From positions 1-35,362 of IMG/VR virus record IMGVR_UViG_3300045283_000109: a stretch of DNA of 35,362 nucleotides; one strand, 5' to 3'. The translations under genes were made by a program, and so were the position numbers. Positions 1-7,737 of the stretch are shown here, in pieces; the first letter of the stretch is position 1, and each line of letters begins with the position of its first letter. A model generated the notes under the pieces. It worked only from the letters and a program-made list of their open reading frames with translations, ran no database searches and was not told the DNA's origin. The DNA comes from a virus.

Positions 1-127
1 AGACCGAGGTTGCGTCCGTAGCGGTTTTCGTTTCGCCCAGGTCACCCGTGAACTTCACGCCCTGCTCACGAGTCACGTTCCACTCGTTGAACAGGAACGA
101 GTCGGAGTCGTCAAGGGTCAGGTCGAG
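1..127. repeat. Left copy of 127-bp terminal direct repeat
   Basis: These 127 bases are identical to positions 35236-35362. The repeat lies inside a tail gene that continues in frame from one contig end to the other. It is best read as the overlap left when a circular or circularly permuted genome is assembled. 127 is also a common maximum k-mer size of assemblers, which fits an artefact better than true packaged ends. Confidence 0.95.
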
Positions 128-1057
128 ATAGGGGAGTTCGGTGCCGCCCGCGTCCCCGAAGATGGCTTGGACAGTGTTGTAAGGAGAGCTGCTTCGGTTC
201 GCGGCATCGAGGAATGTCCACTCGCCGCTCGCGCCGATGAAGAGCATCGCGTCGACGTTGTCGGCGGCGACAGCCTTGCGAAGCTCGTCAATTGGTGCTT
301 GGCCGACGAAATACGATCCGGTCACAAGCCGCGAACCCGCATAGAGACTGCGAGGGGCGTGAACGGAGGCGGAGATGTCGAGGATGTCTCCGATCCGGTG
401 ACCGGGCAGTACCTGGGGGACACCCCCAGACGCGCCGGCGGTGTAGTGGGCTGCGATTCGGGTGGCTCCGATGAACCGGGTGTATGTCGCCAGGGCGGCG
501 AAGCTCATCTGCATGTTTGCGGCTGCATCACCGACGAACATGTCGCCGGCTGTGGCGCTGAGAGTGGAGATGCGAACCGGCGGCGACGTCCAGGCGATCG
601 AAACGTCCTGAACACCGTTGATGTAGAGGCGAACAAGATTGGCGGAGCTATCGACTACACCGGCGACGTGATACCACGTTCCCGGCTGAAGAACGGTCGA
701 GCTGGTGACCAGGATGGCGGTAGTGGCGGAGTTGCGGACGTAGAAACGGAGAGTGCCGGTCGTGTTGATCTCGAATCCCCATTGGCGACTGCCGACAGCG
801 ATCTCTGGGCCAGTCAGGAAGTTGCGTTTCGCCGACGCCGCCGCGGCCGCCCGGAACCAGAACTCAATCGTGAGGTCTGTGAAGCCACCGAAATCACCTG
901 GATCGTTGGCGTTGAGCATCCCCGTCGTCAGGATGCTTCCCGTGCCACCCGTGAAAAGCGTTACGTACTGCCACGGGTCAGGAGGATCGCCGACGATCGG
1001 CCCGTCGCCGGTGCCGGCGCCGATGGCCGCATTGCCTGTGACCGTGAGGTTGGCCAT
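1..1057 (-). CDS. LamG-like tail protein, N-terminal part (continues at 35235)
   Basis: A minor tail or receptor-binding protein. The ATG at 1057 directly follows the TAG of the upstream gene, in frame and without a gap. Residues about 50-200 form a LamG/concanavalin-type jelly roll, with the diagnostic stretch around residues 126-148 (GTWYHVAGVVD...LVRLYINGV). Such domains bind glycans or host surface polymers. The frame is open through base 1 and resumes at 35235 in the other copy of the terminal repeat, ending at 34916, so the whole protein is about 458 residues. The first strand of the LamG fold seems to sit at the end of the preceding gene (near VLFDQPNGYW), so the domain looks split by the amber codon. 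Confidence 0.85.
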   Translation of the reverse strand, partial: MANLTVTGNAAIGAGTGDGPIVGDPPDPWQYVTLFTGGTGSILTTGMLNANDPGDFGGFTDLTIEFWFRAAAAASAKRNFLTGPEIAVGSRQWGFEINTTGTLRFYVRNSATTAILVTSSTVLQPGTWYHVAGVVDSSANLVRLYINGVQDVSIAWTSPPVRISTLSATAGDMFVGDAAANMQMSFAALATYTRFIGATRIAAHYTAGASGGVPQVLPGHRIGDILDISASVHAPRSLYAGSRLVTGSYFVGQAPIDELRKAVAADNVDAMLFIGASGEWTFLDAANRSSSPYNTVQAIFGDAGGTELPYLDLTLDDSDSFLFNEWNVTREQGVKFTGDLGETKTATDATSV

Positions 1058-1717
1058 CTAGAAGGGTCGGGCGTGCGGCGGCCCTATCCCGATCCAGGGA
1101 TCACTCGTCGGAGGGCCAGGACTCGGAGCGACCGCAGGAGGCGAGTCCTGGATACTCGTCTGCTGAAGCGACCCAGGGTCGTCTTTCATTGCCCAGTAGC
1201 CGTTCGGCTGGTCGAAGAGAACAAGGTCGGCATACGTCGCGCGTGGCGGGTTGGTCGTTGGTAGAGCGTCGAGCGCCGCGATCTTGAACTCATCCACCAG
1301 TGTGACGACGCATTCGGCGTCCGACCAGCCGCCACCCGGCCACTGGTTCCCATAACTCTCCGCGTAACCCCTGAACAGGTCCTGCACCTCACCGCTGAAC
1401 TCCTCGAGCAGCCACCAGCGGTTCAGCGGCCTGATGGTCGCGTGGAGGACCGGGTCGAATTGGCGGTCGCGGTTGTCGAGCGTGACCGACGCGGTGCCGG
1501 CGTCGAACTGGCTCTGCTCGGAATCACGGCCACGTGACGTCGAGAACGCGCGCAGGTCACTGTTGTCGACCTCGATCCAGGTCGGCGTCGAATCGGAAAC
1601 ATCATCGGTCGAGTAACGGGCGCGCACGATCGGCGCGACACCTTGCCCGGTCAGCGTGCCCGTGCTCGTCACTTGCGACGTCGACGTTTTGAGGGCTGGG
1701 CCGGTGGTCGCGGCCAT
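1058..1717 (-). CDS. Minor tail protein (tail-tip type)
   Basis: 219 residues. The stretch from about residue 45 to 110 (IEVDNSDLRAF, SRGRDSEQSQFDAGTASVTLDNRDRQFDP) is the classic N-terminal signature of actinophage minor tail proteins downstream of the tape measure. The final 40 residues begin like a LamG domain (VLFDQPNGYWAMKDD) and then become proline-rich until TAG at 1058. The next gene starts in the same frame at the adjacent ATG. Read-through would give one fusion of tail-tip and LamG parts, the arrangement I would expect in a single related protein. Start ATG at 1717 directly abuts the TAG of the preceding gene. Confidence 0.8.
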   Translation of the reverse strand: MAATTGPALKTSTSQVTSTGTLTGQGVAPIVRARYSTDDVSDSTPTWIEVDNSDLRAFSTSRGRDSEQSQFDAGTASVTLDNRDRQFDPVLHATIRPLNRWWLLEEFSGEVQDLFRGYAESYGNQWPGGGWSDAECVVTLVDEFKIAALDALPTTNPPRATYADLVLFDQPNGYWAMKDDPGSLQQTSIQDSPPAVAPSPGPPTSDPWIGIGPPHARPF

Positions 1718-2263
1718 CTAGCCGACCCTGGACATCATGAACTCCGGCGAGAAGTTGCCGGTCGAGTTGATGTTCAGGGCACCACCCGTGGTCTGTGTCG
1801 CGTTCACCTCTACGAAATCGTTCACCGCCAACGAGTAAATGATCGCAACCTGTTGACGGAACGTGTTCGCATTCGGCGTAGCTGTGTCGACGGCGATGTT
1901 CGTGGCCGCGTTCAACCGGATAGTCAACGTGCGGTCACTCGCCGCCGAAGCCGCCCACTCCACGTTGCAGACGATCATGTAGATCCCCGCATAGAGAGCT
2001 GTCAAGCGGGAGTTGTTCGTGACCGTGTCATGCTGCGTCGAAGCAACACCGCCCGCCTGGTCGTACCGTTCGCTGTTGAAAGCGAGCACGAGCGTGACAC
2101 CGCTAGTAGTCGCCTGGGCAGCGTTGTGGAAGACGTGAACCGCCGGCGCCTGCGACACATCAAGGATCCCCTCCTCGAGCACACCCATCCGTGCAGCACT
2201 GACCGGGTTCGCACCGTTGTTGTCGATCCAAACTTGCTTGACATATGGGACGGTGATCGGCAC
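1718..2263 (-). CDS. Tail fibre-like protein with C1q/TNF-like jelly roll
   Basis: 181 residues. The start is GTG, directly after the tape-measure TAA (TAA-GTG, zero gap, in frame). Residues 8-35 look like a tail-fibre attachment segment (VWIDNNGANPVSAARMGVLEEG). Residues about 55-181 alternate hydrophobic and polar residues as in C1q-like jelly-roll head domains (SRLTALYAGIYMIVCNVEWAA, RLNAATNIAVD). The likely role is a trimeric surface-binding tail-tip component. The family call is by pattern only. Confidence 0.6.
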   Translation of the reverse strand: MPITVPYVKQVWIDNNGANPVSAARMGVLEEGILDVSQAPAVHVFHNAAQATTSGVTLVLAFNSERYDQAGGVASTQHDTVTNNSRLTALYAGIYMIVCNVEWAASAASDRTLTIRLNAATNIAVDTATPNANTFRQQVAIIYSLAVNDFVEVNATQTTGGALNINSTGNFSPEFMMSRVG

Positions 2264-4474
2264 TTATCCTCCGAACGCCGGCCGATTGTTTCGACTCTGG
2301 AACTGCTGCGCCGCGTTCCTCATCGCCGAGATCAGGTCTTGTCTGGAGCCAACGTAGTTGGGGAAATAGAAGTGGCTATCCCCGCCACCGCCCACACGTT
2401 CCGGCGCACCCGTCGTATTCAGGGCCAACGAGAGACCCTTCGGCAGCCAGCCACCCCGGTCATACCAGCCGGCGCTCAACTCGTGCGCCTCAGCGGCGAC
2501 GGGGCTTCCGTAACGGCCCTTGATGTAGTTGAGCCCCCACAGGATCTGCGCGACGGGCGAGCTCCCACCCTTCTCCTGCGCCGCATACGGCATCTTCGTC
2601 GGCGGCAGCGCCTGCGGAATCCCGTAGGCGCCGCTCGACTTGTTCTTGGCGTACTGACTCCAACCTGACTCCTGATTCCAGAGAGCGTTGAGGGCCGGGA
2701 ACTGGCCCGCACTCCAGCCGAACCGGGCGAACTGAGAGAGCGCGAACTGCTTGTTCGAGGCGGCGTCAGCATTCACATGCTGGGCCGGGGCCGTATGGCC
2801 GCCCCTGAACGGGTTCAGGTGCGACAGCGCACCCTCGGCCATGTGGACGACGGCGTGCTCGAGGACGCCCGCCATCGACCCGACACCGTTGATGAATCCC
2901 TGGATCGACTGCACCCCGATCTCATGGAACACCGAGGATGGCGACGAGATTCCGAGCGCGCCTTTGACCCAGTCGATCACCTTTCCGAACAGGCCGGTGA
3001 TCGCGCCCTTGACGATCTTGTATCCGGCCGTGAAGGCGTCGGCGAGGTCCCCTGGCAACTGTGTGAAGATGCGGACGAGTGTGTCGCGGTGCTGGATAAT
3101 CTCGGCGACGGCGAAAGCGATCGGCCCGAGAAGAATCCCCGCGAGCAGCGGCCAGTGGTTCTTGATCCAAGTCCAGACGACTATGAGTTTGTCGCGGAAG
3201 ACGTACATGGCAATCCCCGCGGCCACGACCGCCGAGATCGCAAGGATGTAAGGGTTCGTCTCAGTGGCAATATTGAGCAGGATCTGGGCCGCTCGCGCCG
3301 CCATCAACGCGCCCGCGAGAAGGCCGAGGCCGACCACGAGAAGCTTCGCCTGAGTCGTGTTCTTCGAGAGATAGGTCGTGAACTTCGCAAGCTCATCCGC
3401 GACCCTCGTCACCCAAGGCAATACAGCCGTGCCGAGCGTAACCCCAACCGACTCCATCGACGTCTTCATCTGCTCAAACTGGAAAGCCGTGGTCTGAGTC
3501 GTGCTCTGCCAAGCATTCCCGAACGAGCCTGCCCCATCCTGCACCTCCCTGAGTTTCGTATGAAGACGGTCGGTCTGGTCAAGTAGGACTTTGATACCTG
3601 TGGCCTGTTTGCCACCGAACGCCACTGACAGATCCGAGTTGATCTCATAGAGCGGTTTATGCGATTTGGCGATGCTGGCGTTCAAGTAGTCGATCGCGCC
3701 GGTAAGTCCCTGAGTGGACAGCTTCTGTTGAAGCGTGTTCGCACTAACACCCAGATCAATAAGCGCACCGACACCAGCAGCGGACTGGTGGCCCAACACC
3801 CGGATCGTCGAGGTGAGCAGAGTGCCTGCTTTGGCGCCGCGGATGTTGTTGTCACCGAGAACTGCGAGTGCTGCGCTGACCTGGTCGAGCGATACATGGG
3901 CCACCGTCGCCGACGCCGCAAGTCCTGTTCCCATCGCATCAGCGAGATCCTGCATTCGCATATCGCCAGCGCCGACAGTCGCGTTCAGCTCTCCCATCGC
4001 GCCCTTCAGATTCTTGGCGCCCTTGATCCCAGACACCATCACGGCACCGAGAGCGTTCGTTACATCTTCGAGATTTGCCTGGCCGACCTTCGCGCCTTCC
4101 GCTGCGATCTTGAGGGCGTCCATCGCCTGCGCGCCACGCAACCCCTGCGATGAGAGGTGATAGAGCCCCTTCGACAGCTCCTCCGGCGCTGTCGCTGTCG
4201 GACCAGCCAACGCGAGCACACTCTTCGACAGTCCCTCGATCGACGATTGCGCCACACCAGCCTGCGTGTGGATCAACTCCATCGACGATTGGAAGCTCAT
4301 CGCCGACTTGACCGACTTCTCCAATCCGATAGCGAGACCACCAGCGAGCGCGAGGCCGGCGACACCGGCGGCCTTGCCCACCTTGCCCATCCGCGTCTCG
4401 GACTCAGCCATCGACTTCTCGAACTGAGCCGTGTTCGCGGAAAGGATCGCCTCGAGACGTGCAACGACCGTCAT
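2264..4474 (-). CDS. Tape measure protein with lytic transglycosylase domain
   Basis: 736 residues, the longest gene in the window, as expected for the protein that sets tail length. Residues about 70-270 match the phage minor-tail/tape-measure core (SSQGLRGAQAMDALKIAAEGAKV; LDQVSAALAVLGDNNI). Hydrophobic segments lie near 377-400, 408-426 and 440-460. From about 574 to 680 there is a soluble lytic transglycosylase domain (ALNALWNQESGWSQYAKN, SSGAYGIPQ) with probable catalytic Glu602. It would open peptidoglycan during DNA entry. The ATG at 4474 abuts the TAG that ends the frameshifted tail chaperone. Confidence 0.93.
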   Translation of the reverse strand: MTVVARLEAILSANTAQFEKSMAESETRMGKVGKAAGVAGLALAGGLAIGLEKSVKSAMSFQSSMELIHTQAGVAQSSIEGLSKSVLALAGPTATAPEELSKGLYHLSSQGLRGAQAMDALKIAAEGAKVGQANLEDVTNALGAVMVSGIKGAKNLKGAMGELNATVGAGDMRMQDLADAMGTGLAASATVAHVSLDQVSAALAVLGDNNIRGAKAGTLLTSTIRVLGHQSAAGVGALIDLGVSANTLQQKLSTQGLTGAIDYLNASIAKSHKPLYEINSDLSVAFGGKQATGIKVLLDQTDRLHTKLREVQDGAGSFGNAWQSTTQTTAFQFEQMKTSMESVGVTLGTAVLPWVTRVADELAKFTTYLSKNTTQAKLLVVGLGLLAGALMAARAAQILLNIATETNPYILAISAVVAAGIAMYVFRDKLIVVWTWIKNHWPLLAGILLGPIAFAVAEIIQHRDTLVRIFTQLPGDLADAFTAGYKIVKGAITGLFGKVIDWVKGALGISSPSSVFHEIGVQSIQGFINGVGSMAGVLEHAVVHMAEGALSHLNPFRGGHTAPAQHVNADAASNKQFALSQFARFGWSAGQFPALNALWNQESGWSQYAKNKSSGAYGIPQALPPTKMPYAAQEKGGSSPVAQILWGLNYIKGRYGSPVAAEAHELSAGWYDRGGWLPKGLSLALNTTGAPERVGGGGDSHFYFPNYVGSRQDLISAMRNAAQQFQSRNNRPAFGG

Positions 4475-5001
4475 CTAGTTCCTCCGCGCCTCACGCGCAC
4501 GCTGAGCGGCAGCTTCCGCCTCCTGATACATCGACGCCGCCCGTAGCCAAAACAAGGGCGTCTCCTCTACGTCGCAGACAGGGATTCCGAGGGTGCTGGC
4601 GAGACCGAAGTAGCTGCCCCATTCTGGGGCGTCGGCGGCGAAGCTGTGGAGTCCGTGGACGGACCCGGTGACGGCTCGCGTGAGTCTTCCCCCTCAGCCC
4701 TCGAAGGCAACGAAACGGTCGCTTCCATCATCGCCATCAAGTGCGAAATCGGGAACAGCGCAAGCGTGTCGACACTGATCTCCGCCGGCACCTCAGCGAT
4801 CGTCAGGTTCCAGCCGGTCAGGATCTCCGCCATCGCCTTCGCGATCGCGTTCACATCCTGCTCCTCCAACAGGCGCTGTTGTTCACCGAACCAGCGCGGC
4901 GTCACCTTCTTCGCGTCAAACGAAAACTCCAACGTCTCGCCGTCGAAGTCGACACTCGTCGAGAGAATCTTCGGAGCAAGGACCCTGTCAAGCTCTGGCA
5001 T
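4475..5001 (-). CDS. Tail assembly chaperone, -1 frameshift fusion (G-T type)
   Basis: The heptamer G GGG GAA at 4693-4687 is in the correct phase (GAG GGG GAA in the zero frame). From here the -1 frame is open to TAG at 4475. It encodes a chaperone-like second domain (APEWGSYFGLAST, ETPLFWLRAASMYQEAEA) rich in acidic and aromatic residues. Lambda G/GT and nearly all siphovirus chaperones use a -1 slip at this place. The predicted fusion has 175 residues. GGGGGAA is not the best-known slippery heptamer: the P-site GGG re-pairs perfectly, the A-site less well. The exact site is therefore inference; the two overlapping frames are seen directly. Confidence 0.72.
4567..5001 (-). CDS. Tail assembly chaperone (G-type, unshifted product)
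   Basis: 144 residues, placed between tail tube and tape measure where siphoviruses encode chaperones that bind the tape measure. ATG at 5001 is preceded by AGGAGG eight bases upstream. Residues 1-105 form the folded domain (APKILSTSVDFDGETLEFSF, KKVTPRWFGEQQRLLEEQD). The end is a Ser/Pro/Thr-rich tail. An in-frame longer start exists at 5028 but lacks this ribosome-binding site. A -1 slip in the tail segment gives a longer product, annotated separately. Confidence 0.85.
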   Translation of the reverse strand: MPELDRVLAPKILSTSVDFDGETLEFSFDAKKVTPRWFGEQQRLLEEQDVNAIAKAMAEILTGWNLTIAEVPAEISVDTLALFPISHLMAMMEATVSLPSRAEGEDSREPSPGPSTDSTASPPTPQNGAATSVSPAPSESLSAT

Positions 5002-5140
5002 CGATGTCCTCCTGCGAAAGCGTGACATGACCGTCCGGTGCGATCACAGGCTTCTGCTCCATCACAACCTTGACCTTGTGCTCCGGCCAACCCGTGTCCG
5101 GGGTTGACTTGACCTTCGCTTCCTTCTTCTCGTCAGACAT
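4988..5140 (-). CDS. Small hydrophilic protein before tail chaperone
   Basis: 50 residues, Lys/Glu-rich (MSDEKKEAKVKSTPDTGWPE start). GGGAG lies seven bases before the ATG, and the stop overlaps the chaperone start by 14 bases, so the two are probably coupled. I recognise no family. Its position between homing endonuclease and chaperone suggests a tail accessory protein. Confidence 0.65.
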   Translation of the reverse strand: MSDEKKEAKVKSTPDTGWPEHKVKVVMEQKPVIAPDGHVTLSQEDIDARA

Positions 5141-5203
5141 GTATGTCTCCCGTGTGGAAGTAGACGATCCGCCGCCGCGTGTTCACACCTCGAGCTCGCC
5201 AGA

Positions 5204-5698
5204 TCATGCTGCGGCCTTTCTTCGTTCATGCTGGACCTTCTGGCTAAGCCGGTTGCACTCGCGGCACCGGCGCCACTTCCCGTTGATCAGTAGCGTGTTC
5301 TTAGGCGTGAACTCATGGCCATGCGGACAGTGGGTCTTGCTGACCCGTCGCACCGGCTGCTGCTGGTATTCGTGCAGGACCTCAAGCGCACGATCGCGGC
5401 GACGTTCACAGAGGTAGGGCATGAACATCTCCAGAAGCTTCACGAAGCTTTCGTGCTTGGTTGACTGCCAAACCCAGGCGTCCTTGTGGTGCGGCTCCTG
5501 CTTTTTACGTTCATGGACATTCCCGAATCCGACGATCGCCATGAATCGAAACAACACGTCCCGGTCAGTTGAAATCAGGCCCACGATGATGTTCTTGCGA
5601 ACCAAGCCATCTTTACGTGGCTTGGCCTTTACCATCGACATATAGCCTTCGCCCTCAAAAAGACCAGCCGCCCATGCGATTTCAATTTCGTGTGCCAT
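5204..5698 (-). CDS. Free-standing LAGLIDADG-type homing endonuclease
   Basis: 164 residues. Residues 8-18 (AWAAGLFEGEGYM) are a LAGLIDADG helix with the conserved acidic residue, and a second half follows around HKDAWVWQSTKHESFVKLLE. The C-terminus (THCPHGHEFTPKNT, RRCRECNR) is a zinc-binding or HNH-like finger often appended to such enzymes. It sits just after the tail tube gene and before the chaperone cluster, separating genes that are normally adjacent. That fits a selfish endonuclease gene inserted at a conserved tail locus. ATG at 5698 is three bases after the tube-gene stop. Confidence 0.82.
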   Translation of the reverse strand: MAHEIEIAWAAGLFEGEGYMSMVKAKPRKDGLVRKNIIVGLISTDRDVLFRFMAIVGFGNVHERKKQEPHHKDAWVWQSTKHESFVKLLEMFMPYLCERRRDRALEVLHEYQQQPVRRVSKTHCPHGHEFTPKNTLLINGKWRRCRECNRLSQKVQHERRKAAA

Positions 5699-5701
5699 TA
5701 C

Positions 5702-6703
5702 CTAGAGAGCTGCGGTCTTGTTCTGGTAAAGAATGCGCAAATAAGTTCCCGAAAGCCAAGCGGGATCATACATTGCATCGAATGTGTATGTCACAGCTTT
5801 AATTCCATCATTATCCGTTGGCCCTGCGATGCCGGTGATCTTGGCGGCCATGTCGATCTGGAACGAGTAGAACGCTGTCGCGGCTCCAGCGAGTACCGTC
5901 GAGACGGCCTCGAGCCGGATGTATTGGATGGTGCCGGCGCGGGCGGTGACGAGCGGCCCCATCCCCTGCGTGTCGGCTTCGACCGTCAGTTCCATCTGGC
6001 AGGTCGGCAGCGTCTCGACGTGGGAGACGTAGCTGGTGTTCGCCGAGTTGATCGGCCAGACGGCGTTGCGTGCGTTGTTGTACCGCCAGACCGCGTTGAA
6101 ATCGCGAGTGAGTTTCGTCGTGCCGATCGCGCCTGATGTTGCGTTGAGATAGACGTTCAGGTGGGTCGGCAGGATCGGCTGATCCTCGATCGCGGTCGGA
6201 GCGCCGGTCAGCGAGATGCCGTCCTGGATGGACTGGCCGAGCGCCGTCCCGCCCGTGACTTTCACCCCGTCCGTGCGGTTGAACGTCAGCTCGAGGTCGG
6301 TAAAGAGGAGATAGGACGCCTTCTGCGCCCTGGTCGCCGACCCCGTCTCGACCGTGTAAGTCTTGATGGTGTCTTCGGAGCGGCCGGTCGGGATGAACGT
6401 CCACAGCTTCGCGCTCGTGTCGACCGTGGTCGGGGTGACGTTCGAGAGCAGGCCGCAGAACGGGTAGATGAGCTCCGAGTAGCTGCCGACGTCGGAGCTG
6501 ACAGCCCACGACGTGTAGTCCATGCCGGGTGCGACACCCGATGAGGCCTTCTGGCCGATCGGCGTCATCGTGTTGAAGTTGCCCGCCCAGAAGGTTGGCG
6601 CGAGGCTCAGGTAGTTCAGGAGTTTCGTCGCCGCGACACCCGTGCCTGGGGTCACTTCTGGGCCGATCTGGATTCCGTTGAAGAGACTTGAGACTTCGGG
6701 CAT
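5702..6703 (-). CDS. Major tail (tube) protein
   Basis: 333 residues, located directly upstream of the chaperone/tape-measure block, where the tail tube gene belongs. The pattern of an N-terminal beta-rich core (FNGIQIGPEVTPGTGVAATK) and strands such as YLLFTDLELTFNRTDGVKVTG and FYSFQIDMAAKITG matches siphovirus tube proteins. AGAGGAG precedes the ATG at 6703 by seven bases. One CCGAAGAACA linker copy lies 27-39 bases upstream. The two opposite-strand moron genes separate it from the tail-completion gene. Confidence 0.8.
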   Translation of the reverse strand: MPEVSSLFNGIQIGPEVTPGTGVAATKLLNYLSLAPTFWAGNFNTMTPIGQKASSGVAPGMDYTSWAVSSDVGSYSELIYPFCGLLSNVTPTTVDTSAKLWTFIPTGRSEDTIKTYTVETGSATRAQKASYLLFTDLELTFNRTDGVKVTGGTALGQSIQDGISLTGAPTAIEDQPILPTHLNVYLNATSGAIGTTKLTRDFNAVWRYNNARNAVWPINSANTSYVSHVETLPTCQMELTVEADTQGMGPLVTARAGTIQYIRLEAVSTVLAGAATAFYSFQIDMAAKITGIAGPTDNDGIKAVTYTFDAMYDPAWLSGTYLRILYQNKTAAL

Positions 6704-6729
6704 TCGCGCGCTCCTCTGCTTGCTTGGAG

Positions 6730-6742
6730 TGTTCTTCGGCTA
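6730..6742 (-). repeat. TAGCCGAAGAACA junction linker, copy 1
   Basis: One of five identical 13-mers at gene junctions. This one lies upstream of the tail tube gene and beside the moron. It is the only copy not following the stop of a convincing gene, so it may mark an ancestral junction opened by the moron insertion. Confidence 0.7.
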
Positions 6743-6772
6743 GAGCGATTCGCGACTACCCGGATTCGGTGT

Positions 6773-6778
6773 CATACT
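6773..6778 (+). promoter_or_regulatory. Candidate -10 of moron promoter (leaderless start)
   Basis: CATACT ends seven bases before the ATG at 6786 of the ribbon-helix-helix gene, so the transcript could start at or next to the start codon. No ribosome-binding site is present. No convincing -35 is visible. Moron genes usually have their own promoter, and the opposite orientation demands one. Confidence 0.4.
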
Positions 6779-6785
6779 GGTACCA

Positions 6786-6929
6786 ATGACGTCGAAAGTG
6801 ACCCGCACGGTCCGTTTCCCGCGTGAGCTCTACGTCCAGCTTCAGGCTTCGGCAGCGCAGAAGGGGCTCACCGTCAACGCCGAAATCGTTCAGCTATTAC
6901 GGGCGATCCTCGAATCGCCTCGCTGGTGA
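6786..6929 (+). CDS. Arc-like ribbon-helix-helix regulator
   Basis: 47 residues, on the opposite strand to all tail genes around it. A basic N-terminus precedes one beta strand (RTVRFPRELY), then two helices (LQASAAQKGLTVNAEIVQLLRAI). This is the Arc/MetJ ribbon-helix-helix fold, which binds operators as a dimer through the strand. Its TGA overlaps the GTG of the next gene (GTGA), so the pair is one transcription unit. The likely role is controlling this two-gene moron or a phage/host promoter in the lysogen. Confidence 0.82.
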   Translation: MTSKVTRTVRFPRELYVQLQASAAQKGLTVNAEIVQLLRAILESPRW

Positions 6930-7300
6930 AGACTGCGGCCGTCATCCTGCTCGCCGTCTCAGTGCTGATGCTCGCTGCCTGCGGCGGAGTGCACGGCTCG
7001 AGTTCGAGTAAGGCGAACGTGGTGTGCCGCCAGACGCATGAGAACACGAAGCTGTTTGCCGCGTTCGTTGAGAACCGGCCGTTCAGGAACATCCCCAATC
7101 CGACACTGGCGACGATTGTCACCCGTCGGCTCGGCGTGCCGGACGAGTCGATCACCACGCGCAGCGCGGGTGTCATCTGGTGGCGTTACGCGAATACCGC
7201 GTATCTCATTGCGGAAGCGATGCAGAGCACGCCAGCCCATGACCTTCTTCTTGCTAAGGCGTGCGACTGGAAGTTCACACGGAACCGGCTCGGCGGTTAG
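6926..7300 (+). CDS. Lipoprotein, moron cargo
   Basis: 124 residues. The GTG start overlaps the regulator stop. A signal peptide (VILLAVSVLMLAAC) ends in a lipobox with modified Cys19, so the mature protein would be anchored outside the membrane. The remainder (HENTKLFAAFVENRPFR, ITTRSAGVIWWRYANTAY) is not recognised. A surface lipoprotein expressed from a prophage moron often alters the lysogen surface or blocks superinfection; here that is inference. Its TAG overlaps the stop of the opposing tail gene. Confidence 0.78.
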   Translation: MKTAAVILLAVSVLMLAACGGVHGSSSSKANVVCRQTHENTKLFAAFVENRPFRNIPNPTLATIVTRRLGVPDESITTRSAGVIWWRYANTAYLIAEAMQSTPAHDLLLAKACDWKFTRNRLGG

Positions 7301-7737
7301 AGGGCGTGGGCGCGAATCCTGTACATGCCGCCCGCGTACAGGATCAGGCTTCCGTCAGCGACGGGCTGCTCATCGATGTAGCTTGATTCGCGGAAGCAGT
7401 CGACGCTGACCGTCGTCGAAGTTTCGGAGTGTTTATGCAACAAGACATCCAGCCGGTCCGCTATCTGTTGCACGGTCGTCCAGTCCTGCTGGCCTGAACC
7501 GACCCAATGAACGGCGCCGCGGACGAGGAAGAGTAGGTCGTCCCAAACGCGGTAGAGGCCGACAGTGTAGAGGTCGGAGGCGTCTTGGCGGTCGATCTTC
7601 ACGACGGGCAACGGTTGGGTTTTGGGGACGCTGTGGATCCAGACGCCGTTGACGAGGGCGCCGAGTGTGGCGTCCGCTGCGAGGTACGCCTGCAACCAGG
7701 TTTGGGTTGCGATCTCCTCGTTAAGGATCGTGCTCAT
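7297..7737 (-). CDS. Tail completion (terminator) protein-like
   Basis: 146 residues. The layout resembles DUF3168/gpU-like tail terminators: an N-terminal helix with AYLAADATLGALV, a central VKIDRQDASDLYTVG, and a C-terminal strand with LYAGGMYRIRA. It follows the HK97 gp10-like protein and precedes the tail tube gene, as in other HK97-type modules. ATG at 7737 overlaps the previous stop (ATGA). Its TAA overlaps the stop of the converging lipoprotein gene. Confidence 0.65.
   Translation of the reverse strand: MSTILNEEIATQTWLQAYLAADATLGALVNGVWIHSVPKTQPLPVVKIDRQDASDLYTVGLYRVWDDLLFLVRGAVHWVGSGQQDWTTVQQIADRLDVLLHKHSETSTTVSVDCFRESSYIDEQPVADGSLILYAGGMYRIRAHAL

Noticed and set aside
167-1264. 365-codon plus-strand frame
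   Set aside because: Antisense shadow of the LamG and minor tail genes, with no plausible protein features.
6740-6808. 22-codon minus-strand frame ending at the linker TAG (starts MRVTFDVIGT)
   Set aside because: It is antisense to the ribbon-helix-helix gene, lacks an independent ribosome-binding site, and is too short to separate from chance.
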